64,000 nt of DNA from Pseudothauera rhizosphaerae (GCF_004801305.1 NZ_SSOD01000021.1:1-64000); one strand, 5' to 3'. Shown: positions 26,164 to 34,772, counted from the first letter of the stretch. The notes: a model not told the origin generated them from the letters alone. Program-made: numbers and translations.

Positions 26164-27063
26164 TCAGATCGGCAGGTAGTGGTCGGCGAGCAGCGCGGCG
26201 AAGAGCGCCGACAGATAGACGATGGAATAGCGGAAGGTGCGCCGCGCGAGCGGGTCACTGTAATCCACGTACAGCTTCCAGGCAAACCCGATGAAGCGCG
26301 CGCCCAGCAGCACGGCGGCGGCCAGGTAGAGCCAGCCGCTCATGCGCGTGGCGAAGGGCAGCAGGCTCACACCGAACAGGATCAGCGTGTACAGCAGCAC
26401 CGACAGGCGGGTGAATTCCGCGCCGTGGGTCACCGGCAGCATGGGCAGGCCGGCGCGGGCGTAGTCCGCGGTGCGGTACAGGGCCAGCGCCCAGAAGTGG
26501 GGCGGCGTCCAGGCGAAGATGATGAGGAAGAGCAGCAGCGCGTCGGCGCTCACCTCGCCGGTCGCTGCGGCCCAGCCCAGCACCGGCGGCATGGCGCCGG
26601 AGGCGCCGCCGATGACGATGTTCTGCGGCGTGTGCGGCTTGAGCAGCATGGTGTAGACGACGGCGTAGCCGACGAAGGTGGCGAGGGTGAGCCCCATCGT
26701 TAGCGGATTGACCAACAGGTAGAGGATGGCCAGCCCGCTGCCGCCGAGCGCGGCGGAGAACGTGGCTACCTCGCCGGTGGTTAGTTCGCCGCGCGGCAGC
26801 GGCCGGCCCCGGGTGCGCGCCATGCGGGCGTCGATGCCCTGCTCGATGAGGCAGTTGATTGCCGCCGCCGCGCCGGCCACGGCGGCGATGCCCAGGGTGG
26901 CGGCGAGCACGGTGGCCGGTGCGGGCAGGCCGTCGGGGATGGCGAGGAACATGCCGATGACGGCGCAGAACACGATCAGCGTATTGACCCGCGGCTTGGT
27001 CAGCACGTAGTAGGCGTGCAGGCGGCGGGCGGAAAGATGGTGGCCGAGGGCGAGGGTTCTCAT
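26164..27063 (-). CDS. ctaB: Protoheme IX farnesyltransferase (heme O synthase)
   Basis: UbiA-family membrane prenyltransferase of 299 residues that adds farnesyl to heme b, giving heme O for the aa3 oxidase. The first prenyl-diphosphate motif is seen as [19 protein letters not shown] with the N-x3-D-like spacing, and the second as [11 protein letters not shown] after [16 protein letters not shown]. About eight to nine hydrophobic helices. It follows ctaA by four bases. Length is normal for CtaB/CyoE. Confidence 0.94.
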   Translation of the reverse strand: MRTLALGHHLSARRLHAYYVLTKPRVNTLIVFCAVIGMFLAIPDGLPAPATVLAATLGIAAVAGAAAAINCLIEQGIDARMARTRGRPLPRGELTTGEVATFSAALGGSGLAILYLLVNPLTMGLTLATFVGYAVVYTMLLKPHTPQNIVIGGASGAMPPVLGWAAATGEVSADALLLFLIIFAWTPPHFWALALYRTADYARAGLPMLPVTHGAEFTRLSVLLYTLILFGVSLLPFATRMSGWLYLAAAVLLGARFIGFAWKLYVDYSDPLARRTFRYSIVYLSALFAALLADHYLPI

Positions 27064-27067
27064 GGCG

Positions 27068-28120
27068 TCAGGCCTCCTGTGGGGTCTGCAGCGGCCGGAC
27101 CGGGGCCGCGTTGCGCAAGGCGCCGGACATGGCGCGGACGGATACGAGGCGGTGGTTGATCCACACCATTGCCACCACCAACAGGGCCGCGCCGGCGTTG
27201 TGGGCGACGGCCAGCGGCAGCGGCAGGCTGGCCAGCACGTTGGCGATGCCGAGGCCGATCTGCAGCGCTAGCGCGGCGAGCAGTGCGGCACCGTGGCGGC
27301 GGGTGGCCGGGCGGCGCGCCAGGGCGGCGCCCAGCGCGAGCAGGAAGCCGCCGGCCACCAGCGCACCCAGGCGGTGGGACCAGTGGATGGCGGTCAGGGC
27401 GGCCAGCGGGAGCAGTTCGCCGTCCGCGGTCATGCCCAGTTCGCGCACCACGTGGAAGGCGTTGGCGTAGTCGGCCTCGGGCCAGTAGCTGCCGTGGCAG
27501 GCGGGGAAATCGGTGCAGGCGAGGGCTGCGTAATTCGTGCTGGTCCAGCCGCCGAGGGCGATCTGCGCGGCGAGCAGGGCGAGGCCGGTTGCGGCGGCGA
27601 TGCGCAGTGCGTGCGGGCGCACGGCCGGTTGTGGCGCGGCGGGTGCCCCGTGGGCGCGCAGGGCCAGCCAGGTCAGCAAGGCCAGCGTGGTGAGCCCGCC
27701 CAGCAGGTGGGCGGTGACGATGGCCGGCTTGAGCAGCAGGGTAACGGTCCATTTGCCGAGCAGGCCCTGAAAGACGACCACGCCCACCAGCAGCAGCGCG
27801 GTGCGTGGAGCGGCGCCCGACTCATGGCGGAGCCGCCACGCCAGGGCGGCGATGGCGAGGATCAGCAGGCCGAGGGCGGCGGCGAGGTAGCGGTGCGCCA
27901 TCTCCTTCCACGCCTTGGGCAGGCTCACGGGGCCGTGGGGGGCGGCGGCGTGGGCGGCGCGGATGTCGTCCGCGGCGTGGGCCGGGGTGAGCCGGCCGTA
28001 GCAGCCGGGCCAGTCCGGGCAGCCCAGGCCGGCGTCGGACAGGCGCACGTAGGCGCCGAACACCACGACGACAGCGGTGAGCAGCAGGGCGGCGAGGGCC
28101 AGCCGGCGGTAGAGGATCAT
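27068..28120 (-). CDS. ctaA: Heme A synthase (COX15/CtaA)
   Basis: Membrane protein of 350 residues with eight predicted helices in two four-helix halves. It oxidises heme O to heme A. Conserved features are [22 protein letters not shown] (first extracytoplasmic loop with cysteines) seen as [23 protein letters not shown] and [13 protein letters not shown], with HWSHRLGA in the second half, providing the heme-ligand histidines. It sits between the Sco-like gene and ctaB in the same orientation. Confidence 0.93.
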   Translation of the reverse strand: MILYRRLALAALLLTAVVVVFGAYVRLSDAGLGCPDWPGCYGRLTPAHAADDIRAAHAAAPHGPVSLPKAWKEMAHRYLAAALGLLILAIAALAWRLRHESGAAPRTALLLVGVVVFQGLLGKWTVTLLLKPAIVTAHLLGGLTTLALLTWLALRAHGAPAAPQPAVRPHALRIAAATGLALLAAQIALGGWTSTNYAALACTDFPACHGSYWPEADYANAFHVVRELGMTADGELLPLAALTAIHWSHRLGALVAGGFLLALGAALARRPATRRHGAALLAALALQIGLGIANVLASLPLPLAVAHNAGAALLVVAMVWINHRLVSVRAMSGALRNAAPVRPLQTPQEA

Positions 28121-28123
28121 GTC

Positions 28124-28756
28124 CTATCGGCCCAGCGCGGAATACTTGAGCAGGCGCTGCAGGTCCTTGACCATGCGCGCGGCGTCCGCCCGGGGTGGGA
28201 AGCGCATCATGGCGTTGCCCAGCGGGTCGATCAGGTAGATGTGGGCGCCGCTCGCCGCGTCCGGCAGGGCGGCGAGCCAGGCCTGTGCGGTGCCGGCTTC
28301 CAGGCGGCCGATGCGCAGCCCGTCCGCGTCCTCGGCCGGCAGGGTGGCAGCATTGCCGGCCCCGGTCTGCAGCCACACGCGGCCAATGCGCCGGCTGTCC
28401 TTGCCCTGGGCGAGCCGCACTTGGCGCAGCGTGTGCAGCGCCTCGGCGCAGGCCGCGGCACATTCCGCCGGGCCGGCGTAGAGCAGGGTCCACAGGCCGT
28501 CGAAGTCGGCGGCGGCAAGGGGTTGCTGGTCCGCGGCCGGCGGCAGCGCGGTGCGCGGCAGCGGGGAGGGGCCGATCAGCTCTCCGTAGTTCGCCCGCCC
28601 GCTCGGCTGCCACACGTAGTAGGCGAGGTAGGAGGCGAGCACCGGCAGGGCGCAGACCGCGGCGAGCAGCAGCAGCGCGCGGCGGGCGCGCGCATGCTCG
28701 GCCGGGGACGGCGCGGAGGAGGGGGCGAGGATGTCATCGAACGCGGTGCTGTTCAT
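28124..28756 (-). CDS. Membrane-anchored Sco-like protein of the oxidase cluster
   Basis: Protein of 210 residues, not firmly assigned. One hydrophobic helix (about 27-47, ALLLLAAVCALPVLASYLAY) is followed by a periplasmic domain of thioredoxin-like size. The stretch GPAECAAACAEALHTL keeps a CxxxC motif at the place where Sco proteins hold their copper-binding pair, and HIYLIDPLGNAMMRFP resembles the Sco C-terminal strand. The distal copper-ligand His of Sco is not evident. It lies between SURF1 and ctaA, overlapping SURF1 by 23 bp. A second copper or redox helper for oxidase assembly is a reasonable guess. Confidence 0.75.
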   Translation of the reverse strand: MNSTAFDDILAPSSAPSPAEHARARRALLLLAAVCALPVLASYLAYYVWQPSGRANYGELIGPSPLPRTALPPAADQQPLAAADFDGLWTLLYAGPAECAAACAEALHTLRQVRLAQGKDSRRIGRVWLQTGAGNAATLPAEDADGLRIGRLEAGTAQAWLAALPDAASGAHIYLIDPLGNAMMRFPPRADAARMVKDLQRLLKYSALGR

Positions 28757-29468
28757 GAGTCGTTCTCCTTGTGAGTCGCCACGCCTGCCAGGCGGTCAGC
28801 GCGGCGGCGAGTGTGGCCATCGCGAACCATTGCAGGGCGTAGCCGCGATGGCGGTCGATTCCCGCATCCGGCCGCGGCCAGTCGCGCACCAGGGCGTCGG
28901 GCGCGGGGCTGGTCTGCTGCAGGGTGAAATTCTCCAGCGGCAGGCCGGTGGTTGCGCGCCAGGCAGGCAGAGCCACCGTCTGCCAGCGCCGGCCGTCGGT
29001 CTCGGTGTCGGCCAGCGTGTAGCTCTCGCCGGGCAGGCGGACCTGGCCGGTGACGGCGACGCTGTCCGGGGCGATCGCCACGTCCGGCAGCCGGCTTCGG
29101 TCCGTATCGGCGGCGATCCAGCCGCGCGCCACCATCACCCAGCGTCCGCTGGCGGCATCGAGGAAGGGGGCGAACACGTGGTAGCCGGCGCGGCCCTGGT
29201 GGATGCGGTTGTCCAGGTAGAAAAGGTGCTGCGGATGCCACTGGCCGTGCAATTGCAGCGGAGCCCATTCGGCGGGCTGCGAGGTGCCGAGTACGGCGGG
29301 CGGTTGCGCGCTGCGCTCGGCGATGGTCTGCTGCAATGCGGTCTTCTCCGCCGCACGGCGCAACTGCCAGTTGCCGAGCTGTACCGTCACGACGACCACC
29401 AGCAAGCCTGCGAGCAGCGGCGCGGCGGCGACGCTACACTGCCGGAAACGATCCGGGAGACCTGCCAT
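28734..29468 (-). CDS. SURF1-family cytochrome oxidase assembly protein
   Basis: Protein of 244 residues helping heme a insertion into subunit I. N-terminal helix (LLAGLLVVVVTVQLGNWQLRR), the SURF1 pattern of GxWQxxRxxxK seen as LGNWQLRRAAEKT, and a second helix near the C-terminus (GYALQWFAMATLAAALTAW), with NRIHQGRAGYHVFAP and WVMVARGWI between. I chose the ATG at 29468. This makes its start and the divergent DUF2909 start share the tetranucleotide CATG; a second ATG is at 29474. Confidence 0.9.
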   Translation of the reverse strand: MAGLPDRFRQCSVAAAPLLAGLLVVVVTVQLGNWQLRRAAEKTALQQTIAERSAQPPAVLGTSQPAEWAPLQLHGQWHPQHLFYLDNRIHQGRAGYHVFAPFLDAASGRWVMVARGWIAADTDRSRLPDVAIAPDSVAVTGQVRLPGESYTLADTETDGRRWQTVALPAWRATTGLPLENFTLQQTSPAPDALVRDWPRPDAGIDRHRGYALQWFAMATLAAALTAWQAWRLTRRTTHEQHRVR

Positions 29469-29658
29469 GCGCATCCTCGTCGTGCTGTTCCTGGTGGCCA
29501 TCGTCGCCAGCCTGTTGTCGGCGCTGGGCTTCCTGCTGCGCGACAAAGGCGGGGTGCGCACGGCGCGGGCGCTGGCGCTGCGGGTGGGGCTGTCGATCGC
29601 CCTGTTCGCGCTGCTCATGCTGGGCTATGCCTCGGGCCTGATCACGGACAGGCTGTAA
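29467..29658 (+). CDS. Twin transmembrane protein, DUF2909 family
   Basis: Small protein of 63 residues with two hydrophobic helices (ILVVLFLVAIVASLLSALGF and LRVGLSIALFALLMLGYASG) joined by a short charged turn (RDKGG). This family is regularly found beside cytochrome oxidase assembly genes. Function is unknown. It is the only plus-strand gene in the oxidase region. GGGAGA precedes the ATG, and its first codon overlaps the SURF1 start codon on the other strand. Confidence 0.82.
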   Translation: MRILVVLFLVAIVASLLSALGFLLRDKGGVRTARALALRVGLSIALFALLMLGYASGLITDRL

Positions 29659-29662
29659 GTGC

Positions 29663-30514
29663 CTACAGCCAGTACACCACGACGAAAAGCAGCAGCCACA
29701 CCACGTCCACGAAGTGCCAGTACCAGGCGGCAGCCTCGAAGGCGAAGTGGTGCTCGGGCGTGAAATGCCCGGCGATGGCGCGGCCGAGCATCACCGTGAG
29801 CATGATGGCGCCTATGGTCACGTGCAGGCCGTGGAAGCCGGTGAGCATGAAGAAGGTGGAGCCGTAGATGCCGCTGTCCAGGCGCAGGTTGAGGTCGGCG
29901 TAGGCGTGCAGGTATTCGTAGATCTGGAAGCCGAGGAAGGTTGCGCCCAGCAGGACGGTGAGCAGCAGGCCGAGCTTGAACTGGCCGCGGGCGCCCTTGA
30001 GCAGGCCGTAGTGGGCCCAGGTGACGGTGGCGCCGGAACTGAGCAGGATCAGCGTGTTGAGCGCCGGAATGCCCCACGCGCCCATGGGCGTGAACGCGTC
30101 GGCCGGCTGCGGCCCGGCGGTGGGCCAGGCGGCGGCGAAGCCCGGCCACAGCAGCGCCTCGTTGTCGCCGCTGCCCAGCATCGGCACGGAGAACACGCGG
30201 GCGTAGAACAGGGCGCCGAAGAAGGCGGCGAAGAACATCACCTCGGAGAAGATGAACCAGCCCATGGACCAGCGGAAGGAGCGGTCCACCTGGCGGCCGT
30301 ACTTGCCGGTTTCCGACTCGCGCACCACCTGGCCGAACCAGCCGAACAGCATGTAGATGAGCACCGCGACGCCGAGGAAGAACACCCACGGGCCGGCGCC
30401 GACCTCGTGCAGCCACATCACCGCGCCGCTGCCGAACATCAGCAGGGCGATGGAGCCGAAGATGGGGTACTTCGACGGTTCGGGGACGAAGTACTTTTCC
30501 AGTGTCTCGGTCAT
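29663..30514 (-). CDS. ctaE: Cytochrome c oxidase subunit III
   Basis: Integral membrane subunit of 283 residues with seven hydrophobic helices. Typical stretches are YPIFGSIALLMFGSGAVMW, SFRWSMGWFIFSEVMFFAAF, TLILLSSGATVTWAHYGLL and HGLHVTIGAIML, ending in HFVDVVWLLLFVVVYW. The start at 30514 (MTETLEKYF) is preceded by GGAGA on the minus strand. It follows the DUF2970 gene after a 137-bp spacer with a long hairpin. Confidence 0.95.
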   Translation of the reverse strand: MTETLEKYFVPEPSKYPIFGSIALLMFGSGAVMWLHEVGAGPWVFFLGVAVLIYMLFGWFGQVVRESETGKYGRQVDRSFRWSMGWFIFSEVMFFAAFFGALFYARVFSVPMLGSGDNEALLWPGFAAAWPTAGPQPADAFTPMGAWGIPALNTLILLSSGATVTWAHYGLLKGARGQFKLGLLLTVLLGATFLGFQIYEYLHAYADLNLRLDSGIYGSTFFMLTGFHGLHVTIGAIMLTVMLGRAIAGHFTPEHHFAFEAAAWYWHFVDVVWLLLFVVVYWL

Positions 30515-30572
30515 TTGCGTGTCTCCCGTGTTGCGGCTCGTTGCGACCTGCGTCCCCGGATGGGGCAGGCGA

Positions 30573-30606
30573 GGGACGGACGGGCCGATTGCCGCCCGTC
30601 CGTCCC
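30573..30606 (-). terminator. 13-bp GC-rich hairpin between DUF2970 gene and ctaE
   Basis: GGGACGGACGGGC and GCCCGTCCGTCCC form a perfect 13-bp stem with an 8-base loop. No T run follows on either strand, so it is not a classic intrinsic terminator. It may stabilise the 3' end of the upstream mRNA or attenuate read-through into ctaE. Confidence 0.5.
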
Positions 30607-30651
30607 GCCGACCCTCCCTTCCTCCCCCTCTTCTTGTTCGTCCGGCCGGGC

Positions 30652-30855
30652 CTAGCCCGGCACGATCCAGTTCACCACCGCCACCAGCACCAGCACGAAG
30701 ACCAGCCCACCCAGCACGCCCGCCACGACCACGGCCAGCGGGTTGAGGGATTCCGCGTCCTGGCTGTAATCCCGTCGCCGCCGGATGCCGGCGAAGGACC
30801 ACAGCACCGCCTTCATCGTGGCCCAGAAGCCGGCCTGGCGCGGCCCGGTGCTCAC
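30652..30855 (-). CDS. DUF2970 small membrane protein
   Basis: Protein of 67 residues: a short soluble start (FWATMKAVLWSFAGIRRRRD), then PLAVVVAGVLGGLVFVLVLVAVVNW as a single C-terminal membrane helix. DUF2970 proteins lie between ctaG and ctaE in many betaproteobacteria and are presumed oxidase-associated. The start is a GTG that overlaps the ctaG stop by four bases (GTGA), so translation is coupled. Confidence 0.82.
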   Translation of the reverse strand: MSTGPRQAGFWATMKAVLWSFAGIRRRRDYSQDAESLNPLAVVVAGVLGGLVFVLVLVAVVNWIVPG

Positions 30856-31421
30856 GTGCTGTCCGCTCCGGCCGGCAGCCGGCCCGCGGCGGAGGTGCGG
30901 CGGCCCGCCACTTCGAAGAAGGTGTAGGACAACGTGATGGTGTTCACCTCGGCCGGCAGGCCGGGGTCGATGACGAAGACCACGGGCATGGTGCGTGTCT
31001 CCCCGGCTTCCAGCGTCTGCTGGCTGAAGCAGAAGCAGTCCAGCTTGCGGAAATACTGTCCGGCCAGTTGCGGCCCGTAGCTCGGCACGGCTTGGCCGGC
31101 CACCGCATAGGCGCGCGTGTTGGCGACCTCGTAGGCCACGTGCACCAGTTCGCCCGGATGCACGCGCACCGCGGCCTGCTGGGGGCGGAAGCGCCAGGGC
31201 AGGTCGTGCACGTTGGAATCGAACTGCACGGTGACCCAGCGGGATTCGTCCACCTGGGTGTTGGTGGCGGCCGTATCGGGCTTGAGCAGGTCATTGATGC
31301 CGGTGACCTCGCAGATCTTTTCGTAGAAAGGCACCAGCGCGAAGCCGAAGGCGAACATGACCACCGCCGAGATCGTCAGGCGGACCAGCAGGCGGCGGTT
31401 GTCGGCGGCGTGGGCGCTCAT
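30852..31421 (-). CDS. ctaG: Cytochrome c oxidase assembly protein CtaG/Cox11
   Basis: Copper chaperone of 189 residues for the CuB centre of subunit I. One N-terminal membrane helix (LTISAVVMFAFGFALVPFY) includes the conserved LVPFYEKICEVTG. The periplasmic immunoglobulin-like domain carries the copper-binding CFCF motif in KLDCFCFSQQ, followed by MPVVFVIDP. The start at 31421 overlaps the stop of a tiny upstream assembly gene (31418-31543). Confidence 0.95.
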   Translation of the reverse strand: MSAHAADNRRLLVRLTISAVVMFAFGFALVPFYEKICEVTGINDLLKPDTAATNTQVDESRWVTVQFDSNVHDLPWRFRPQQAAVRVHPGELVHVAYEVANTRAYAVAGQAVPSYGPQLAGQYFRKLDCFCFSQQTLEAGETRTMPVVFVIDPGLPAEVNTITLSYTFFEVAGRRTSAAGRLPAGADST

Positions 31422-31543
31422 TGGCCGAGTACTCCCGTCTTGACGATGACCACGGCGAAGAAGAACAGCGCCAGCGCGGCCAGCAGCAGGCCGGTGCGGA
31501 CATTGGCCGCGCGCTTGTCTGCCGGGTTGGTCGGATGGGCCAT
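31418..31543 (-). CDS. Small cytochrome oxidase assembly protein (41 aa)
   Basis: A 41-codon frame reads MAHPTNPADKRAANVRTGLL, then LAALALFFFAVVIVKTGVLGQ: a short polar start and a single membrane helix. Its TGA overlaps the ctaG ATG (ATGA) and it begins 10 bp after the ctaD stop, which argues that it is a real gene. Tiny single-helix proteins are commonly annotated in this position (between subunit I and Cox11) as oxidase small assembly proteins. Its precise role is unknown. Confidence 0.8.
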   Translation of the reverse strand: MAHPTNPADKRAANVRTGLLLAALALFFFAVVIVKTGVLGQ

Positions 31544-31552
31544 GGCGTGCCT

Positions 31553-33136
31553 CTAGCGCAGGACCGGGGCGGTCTCGAAAGTGTGGTGCGGAGCGGGGGA
31601 GGGCACGGTCCATTCCAGTCCCTCGGCGCCGTCCCACGGCCGCGCGGTGGCGCGCTGGCCGATGCCGCGCGCGCAGCGCACCGCCACCGCGATGAAGATC
31701 AGTTGCGACAGGCCGAAGCCGAAGGCGCCCACCGAGGCCATGGCGTTGAAGTCGGCGAACTGCAGCGCGTAGTCTGGTATGCGCCGCGGCATGCCTGCGA
31801 GGCCCAGGAAGTGCATGGGGAAGAAGGTGATGTTGAAGAACACGATGGAGCACCAGAAGTGCAGCCGGCCCAGGGTCTCGCTGGGCATGACCCCGGTCCA
31901 CTTGGGCAGCCAGTAGTAGGCGCCGGCGAAGAGGGCGAACAGGGAGCCGGCCACCAGCACGTAGTGGAAGTGGGCCACCACGTAGTAGGTGTCCTGCACC
32001 TGGATGTCGATGGGCGCGATGGCGCAGATCAGGCCAGTGAAGCCGCCCATGGTGAACACGAAGATGAAGCCGGTCGCCCACAGCATGGGCGGCTCGAAGG
32101 AGAGCGCGCCGCGCCACATGGTGGCCACCCAGTTGAACACCTTCACCCCGGTGGGCACGGCGATGAGCATCGTCGCGTACATGAAGAACAACTGCCCGGC
32201 CACCGGCATGCCGGTAGTGAACATGTGGTGCGCCCAGACGACGAAGGACAGGATGGCGATGGACGCGGTGGCGTACACCATGGAGGCGTAGCCGAACAGG
32301 GGCTTCCGTGCGAAGGCCGGGATGATCTGGCTGACGATGCCGAAGGCCGGGAGGATCATGATGTACACCTCCGGGTGGCCGAAGAACCAGAAGATGTGCT
32401 GGAACATCACCGGGTCGCCGCCGCCCGCGGCGTTGAAGAAGCTGGTGCCGAAGTGGCGGTCGGTGAGGATCATGGTCACCGCGCCGGCCAGCACCGGCAT
32501 CACCGCGATCAGGAGGTAGGCGGTGATGAGCCAGGTCCAGCAGAACAGCGGCATCTTCATCATCGTCATGCCGGGCGCGCGCATGTTGAGGATGGTCACG
32601 ACGATGTTGATCGCGCCCATGATGGAGCTGATGCCCATGATGTGCACGGCGAAGATCGCCAGGTCCATGCCCATGCCCATCTGTACCGAGAGCGGCGCGT
32701 ACAGGGTCCACCCGGCCGCGGTGGCTCCGCCGGGCACGAAGAAGGAGCCGATCAGCAGCATGGCGGCCGGCGGCAGCAGCCAGAAACTCCAGTTGTTCAT
32801 GCGCGCGAAGGCCATGTCGCTGGCGCCGATCATCAGCGGGATCTGCCAGTTCGCGAAGCCGACGAAGGCCGGCATGATGGCGCCGAACACCATCACCAGG
32901 CCGTGCATGGTGGTGAGCTGGTTGAAGAACTCCGGCTGCACCACCTGCAGGCCGGGCTGGAACAGTTCCGCCCGTATCGTCAGCGCCATCACGCCCCCGG
33001 ACAGGAACATGATGAAGCTGAACACCAGGTACATCGTGCCGATGTCCTTGTGGTTGGTGGTGGTGATCCAGCGCATCAGCCCGCCGGGGGCGGGATGGTG
33101 GTGGTCGTGCAGGTGGTCCGGGATGACGGCCGACAT
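31553..33136 (-). CDS. ctaD: Cytochrome c oxidase subunit I
   Basis: Catalytic heme-copper subunit of 527 residues with about twelve membrane helices, carrying heme a and the heme a3-CuB site. The CuB-ligand stretch FGHPEVYIMILP (His-Tyr cross-link region) and WAHHMFTTGM are present, as are HFHYVLVAGS and a D-channel region in NNWSFWLLPPA. The start at 33136 (MSAVIPDHL) follows coxB after a 39-bp gap containing AGGAGGAG on the minus strand. Length is normal for aa3-type subunit I. Confidence 0.97.
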   Translation of the reverse strand: MSAVIPDHLHDHHHPAPGGLMRWITTTNHKDIGTMYLVFSFIMFLSGGVMALTIRAELFQPGLQVVQPEFFNQLTTMHGLVMVFGAIMPAFVGFANWQIPLMIGASDMAFARMNNWSFWLLPPAAMLLIGSFFVPGGATAAGWTLYAPLSVQMGMGMDLAIFAVHIMGISSIMGAINIVVTILNMRAPGMTMMKMPLFCWTWLITAYLLIAVMPVLAGAVTMILTDRHFGTSFFNAAGGGDPVMFQHIFWFFGHPEVYIMILPAFGIVSQIIPAFARKPLFGYASMVYATASIAILSFVVWAHHMFTTGMPVAGQLFFMYATMLIAVPTGVKVFNWVATMWRGALSFEPPMLWATGFIFVFTMGGFTGLICAIAPIDIQVQDTYYVVAHFHYVLVAGSLFALFAGAYYWLPKWTGVMPSETLGRLHFWCSIVFFNITFFPMHFLGLAGMPRRIPDYALQFADFNAMASVGAFGFGLSQLIFIAVAVRCARGIGQRATARPWDGAEGLEWTVPSPAPHHTFETAPVLR

Positions 33137-33175
33137 GCTGACTCCTCCTGCGTGAGATCGTGGGGCGAGGCGGAC

Positions 33176-34315
33176 TCAGCCGCCGCGCGCCGCGGCGATG
33201 GCCGCCGGCTGCACGGCCTCGCCGCTGCTGTTGCTCCAGGTATTGCGCGTAAAGGTGATGGCGGCGGCGATGTCCGCATCGGAGAGCAACTGGCCGAAGG
33301 CGGCCATGGCCGTGCCTGGCCGGCCGTTGAGCACCACCGCGATCTGTCCGGCGGCCTCGCCGCGCACCACCGGCGAGCCGTCCAGGGCCGGGAAGGCCGG
33401 CGGCAGGCCCTGGCCGTTTGGCTGGTGACAGGCCGCGCAGTTGGTCGCATAGACCTGCGCGCCGCGCTCGACCAGTTCGGCCAGCGTGAATTCCCGCGTG
33501 TCGTCCGCCGCGCTGGCCGCGCTGGCGGCCTGGCGTTCCGCCACCCAGGCGGTGTAGGCCGCGGCGGACACCACGTGCACCTCCACCGGCATGAAGCCGT
33601 GGTCGCGCCCGCACAACTCGGCGCAGTTGCCGCGGTAGATGCCTTCCGCGTCGGCGCGGAACCAGGCGTCGCGGATGAAGCCGGGGATGGCGTCCTGCTT
33701 CACGCCGAAGGCCGGCACCCACCAGGAATGGATCACGTCCGCGGCGGTGGTGAGGATGCGCACCTTCCTGCCCACGGGCACCACCAGCGGGTTGTCCACC
33801 TCCAGCAGGTAGGCTTCGTTCTTGGGGGCGCCGCCTTCGATCTGCGCGCGCGGGGTGGACAGGTTGGAGACGAAGCGGATGCCCTCGCCTTCGCCCTGCA
33901 GGTAGTCGTAGCCCCACTTCCACTGGTAGCCGGTGGCCTTGATGGTGATGTCCGGGTCCGCGGTGTCCTTCATCTCGATCACCGTCTGCGTGGCCGGCCA
34001 GGCCATGCCCAGCAGGATCAGCACCGGCACCACCGTCCACGCGATCTCCACCGTGGTGTTCTCGTGGAAGTTGGCCGCCACCGCGCCGCGCGACTTGCGA
34101 TGGCGGAACACGGCCCAGAACATGACGCCGAACACACCGATGAAGATCACCAGACAGATGATCAGCATCAGCGTGTGGAGGTCGTAGATCTGGCTTGCCA
34201 CGCCGGTGGCGGGCGGCTGGAGGTTGTAGCGGCTCTGGGCGATCGCAGTTCCGGCGGTGGCGAATGTCAGCGCGAAGAACAACGTTGAACCTGCAATGCG
34301 AGCGGCAAGACTCAT
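33176..34315 (-). CDS. ctaC: Cytochrome c oxidase subunit II with fused cytochrome c domain
   Basis: Protein of 379 residues. A signal peptide (cut near AIAQS) and two membrane helices precede the cupredoxin domain, which has the CuA ligands in CAELCGRDHGFM. A C-terminal extension of about 95 residues carries a heme-c site CAACH, with MAAFGQLLSDADI giving a probable Met ligand. It is thus a caa3-like subunit II able to accept electrons through its own cytochrome c. I chose the ATG at 34315 (MSLAARIAG), preceded by GGGGGTAGGG; a longer frame reaches 34384. First gene of the oxidase operon. Confidence 0.94.
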   Translation of the reverse strand: MSLAARIAGSTLFFALTFATAGTAIAQSRYNLQPPATGVASQIYDLHTLMLIICLVIFIGVFGVMFWAVFRHRKSRGAVAANFHENTTVEIAWTVVPVLILLGMAWPATQTVIEMKDTADPDITIKATGYQWKWGYDYLQGEGEGIRFVSNLSTPRAQIEGGAPKNEAYLLEVDNPLVVPVGRKVRILTTAADVIHSWWVPAFGVKQDAIPGFIRDAWFRADAEGIYRGNCAELCGRDHGFMPVEVHVVSAAAYTAWVAERQAASAASAADDTREFTLAELVERGAQVYATNCAACHQPNGQGLPPAFPALDGSPVVRGEAAGQIAVVLNGRPGTAMAAFGQLLSDADIAAAITFTRNTWSNSSGEAVQPAAIAAARGG

Positions 34316-34772
34316 GTCCCTACCCCCATCGAATGCAGTTTCGGCAGGCTGCTGACGGACGGTGGCCCTCGCCGCCGCGCGCAAGGCCGGGCGAGACCGC
34401 TGCCGGATGAGGCTGTCGGGGCCGGAGCGGGTGCCACAGACGTCCCGGGTGCTCGCCGGAACGATCCTCGGACGCGGATGCCGTGTAGTCGTTGTTCGTG
34501 ATCGGCATCCACGAGGTCGGGACGATCATGCCATAGCGAAATTGGCGCTTGCAACACGGGTATTTGATAAAAATCAACATACTGCGGTGCACAATATGCT
34601 AGAGCGCACGTCATGCAAGGCTTTTGGGGTAGCGTTGGGGTTTTCCCGCCCCCGTGCCGGCGCATGGCGGGCCCGGACGTGTTTTCATCAATGCAATGAA
34701 ATTGATCTGGAGCAAAAGCTGTGACATAGGTGCCGGCTATCGTGAGCCGGTCGTCCGTCCGGTGTGAGAGCC
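34316..34772. other. Intergenic region between ctaC and the M48 protease gene
   Basis: No convincing gene. It must hold the promoters for the oxidase operon (minus) and the protease gene (plus). AT-rich DNA is confined to about 34550-34600, which also contains a perfect FNR/Anr-type box (34564-34577). The rest is GC-rich and unremarkable. Confidence 0.6.
34564..34577. promoter_or_regulatory. FNR/Anr-type binding site
   Basis: TTGATAAAAATCAA matches the FNR/Anr consensus TTGAT-N4-ATCAA exactly. It lies 249 bp from the ctaC start and about 196 bp from the M48 gene start, in the only AT-rich part of the spacer. An oxygen-sensing regulator could control the high-oxygen aa3 oxidase from here, most likely as a repressor under low oxygen, but its position relative to a start site is unknown. 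Confidence 0.75.

Noticed and set aside
30852-34040. Very long (over 1000-codon) minus-strand open frame across the oxidase genes
   Set aside because: It is out of frame with ctaD and ctaC for most of its length and is Arg/Gly/His/Pro-rich, as expected of a GC-rich shadow frame. Only its final part is the real ctaG.
31421-34288. 955-codon plus-strand frame opposite the oxidase genes
   Set aside because: His/Gly/Glu-rich antisense composition and no domain pattern; covered by real genes on the other strand.
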